Source: Tessaracoccus coleopterorum (GTDB lineage: Bacteria; Actinomycetota; Actinomycetes; Propionibacteriales; Propionibacteriaceae). From it: a stretch of DNA of 64,000 nucleotides. The stretch's first letter is position 1, and each line of letters begins with the position of its first letter. Position numbers and translations under genes: made by a program. Below are positions 62,531 to 64,000 of the stretch, piece after piece. Under the pieces are notes generated by a model. The model did no database searches. It was not told where the DNA came from and worked only from the letters and a program-made list of their open reading frames with translations. Where the stretch lies: NCBI RefSeq assembly GCF_011174705.1, contig NZ_JAANIJ010000001.1, positions 2,728,001 through 2,792,000 of the forward strand. Direction: 5' to 3'.

Positions 62531-64000
62531 TCCGGGTCGCCCGGAGGCCTTCCTTCTGCCCGGCGGCGCCCTCGGCGGGGCCGTCGGCTCGTCGTCGATG
62601 CGGGCAGCTCGCCCGTGCGGAGTCTCCGCTCCGCCGTGCGCTCCCGCTCCTCCATGTCGGCCGCGCTCGGGCCGGACATCTTGCGGTTGCGTTCCTCGGC
62701 CTCCGGTGAGCCGGAGTAGAGGCGCGCCTCCGGGCTCTTCGACGACAGGGTCGTCTCGGCGGGGTCGCCTGCTCGGGGCGGGTCTCCCCGGGCTTGCGGC
62801 GCTGCCCGAGCCAGGACTGGAGCCACTTCGGCAGGGCGCCCTCGTCGAGGTCGTCGTCGGCCTCCGGGCCGGCATCAGCTGGGTGGCCTCGACCGCCTGT
62901 TCCTTCTCCCACTCGTCGACGACGTGCTCGACGAAGTCCTCGCGCTCCTCGTAGGAGGGGCGGCCGTCGTCTCCGGCTCGAGGCGGGTGCGGGCAGGGCG
63001 TAGACGGCGTGCTCCTGGACCCAGTGGATCATCTCCTCGCGGACGTAGCAGCGCAGGTCCCACAGCTCACCGGAGGTCGCCGCGGACACCACCGCGCGTA
63101 GCCGCACGTGGCCGCCGGTGGACTCCGTCACCTGGAGCGCCGCGCTGCGGCCGTCCCACAGGTCGCTCGCGCGGACCAGCCGCACCAACTCGACGCGCAT
63201 CGCCTCGACGGGGGCCAGCCAGTCGAGGTCGAACTCGACGGTGCCGAGCAGCCGGGGTTCGCGGCGCGTCCAGTTCTCGAACGGCTGGGTCGTGAAGTGG
63301 CTGCTGGGGACGATCCAGCGTCGGTCGTCCCAGGTGCGGACAACCACGTAGGTGAGGGTGATCTCCTCGACCGATCCCGTCTGCTCGTTGAAGACGACGA
63401 GGTCTCCGACGCGCAGGGCGTCGGAGAACGCGATCTGCATGCCGGCGAAGATGTTCGACAGGGACGACTGCACCGCGAGGCCGGCCACGATGGACAGCAG
63501 GCCCGCCGACGCGATCAGCGACGTGCCGACCGTGCGGAACGACGGGAACGTCAGCAGGGCCCCGGCCAGCGCACACATCCACACCACGGCGATCAGGACC
63601 CGCACGATGATCTGGGTCTGGGTGCGGACCCTGCGGTAGTGCGGGTCTCCTCGACCGTGTCGCCGCTGTCGCCGGAGCGGCGCGCCACGATGGAGGCCTC
63701 GACCGCCTTGATCAGGCTGGTCAGGAGGAACGCGCCGGCGAAGATCACCACGATGATGAACCCGTGCCGGAACCCGTCACGCCAGGCGGGCGCCGGCGCG
63801 ACCGCCGTCGGGCGGGTGGCGATCATCACGGCGAGTCCGCCGCCGAGCACGATGAGGAAGATCCGCATCGCCAGGCGCATGTGCCGGATCAGGATCCGGA
63901 CGTTCTCGCGGCGGCGCACGAGGATACGGGTCAGCAGCGTGACGAGGATGGAGGCGAGCCCGCCGACGACGATGCCGAGCGCGCCCCAGCCGATGATGGT
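62508..64000 (-). CDS. MscS-family mechanosensitive channel, N-terminus beyond the window, frameshifted
   Basis: Membrane channel that opens on osmotic downshock. Visible segments: WGALGIVVGGLASILVTLLT, RLAMRIFLIVLGGGLAVMIA, FIIVVIFAGAFLLTSLI and VLIAVVWMCALAGALLTF. The pore-lining helix and MscS core read GTSLIASAGLLSIVAGLAVQ, SSLSNIFAGMQIAFSDALRV and GDLVVFNEQTGSVEEITLTY. A cytoplasmic beta/alpha domain follows, then a long charged tail (HVVDEWEKEQAVEATQ region, later Arg/Pro-rich) that ends [10 protein letters not shown]. Losses lie near 63650, 62990, 62870, 62775 and 62590. The start lies beyond 64000. Confidence 0.88.

Overview
High-GC, densely packed actinobacterial chromosome, most likely from the Propionibacteriaceae or a close relative. 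This rests on the order perM-purN-purH-folD-DUF3017, the GTG and TTG starts, the many ATGA and TGATG start/stop overlaps, and a Rv0428c-like acetyltransferase and LpdA-type reductase. No phage, insertion sequence, CRISPR array, rRNA or tRNA was found. The most pervasive oddity is technical. Almost every gene is broken by one or more single-base losses in G or C runs, always in the direction of a missing base, and this includes essential genes (metG, purH, map). Restoring one G or C at each break gives proteins of normal length, so I annotate these as single genes over the full span and treat the breaks as probable sequencing or assembly errors.

Layout. 1-4.9 kb: start of an unknown gene (minus), then perM-like, purN, purH, folD and DUF3017 (plus), i.e. 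purine and one-carbon metabolism. 4.9-8 kb: a large secreted PIG-L deacetylase with a carbohydrate-binding C-terminus. 8.2-14.7 kb: a sugar module with PfkB kinase, two ABC permeases and a Tat lipoprotein binding protein, divergent from a DeoR regulator and a family-4 glycosidase. 14.7-20 kb: PrsW protease, VKOR, malate dehydrogenase followed by a 20-bp tandem repeat, and an acetate symporter with its DUF485 partner. 20-23.4 kb: purU, a CorC/CBS membrane protein and a phosphotransferase. 23.5-30.3 kb: a nucleoside uptake and salvage operon (BmpA lipoprotein, ATPase, two permeases, cytidine deaminase, adenosine deaminase). 30.3-40.6 kb: GNAT acetyltransferase, then on the minus strand a roughly 2,900-residue surface protein with three A-B-C super-repeats and its sortase.

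40.7-49 kb: short UvrA-like protein, RNase HI with an extended C-terminus, methionine aminopeptidase, YchJ-like protein, ROK regulator, and a YtrA-type GntR/ABC operon. 49-57.2 kb: metG, uridine kinase, DUF2207 protein, phosphoglucomutase/phosphomannomutase, purine nucleoside phosphorylase, LpdA-like oxidoreductase. 57.2-64 kb: small membrane protein, acyl-CoA synthetase under a perfect TetR-type operator, a two-TM hypothetical, a biotin-dependent carboxylase alpha chain, NUDIX hydrolase, and the C-terminal part of an MscS channel running off the end.

Purine and nucleoside metabolism recurs in several separate units: synthesis (purN, purH, purU, folD), uptake and salvage (Bmp transporter, cdd, add, PNP, uridine kinase, phosphopentomutase-type mutase). 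Many genes carry a -10-like hexamer 6-7 nt before the start codon and no Shine-Dalgarno sequence, which suggests frequent leaderless mRNAs.
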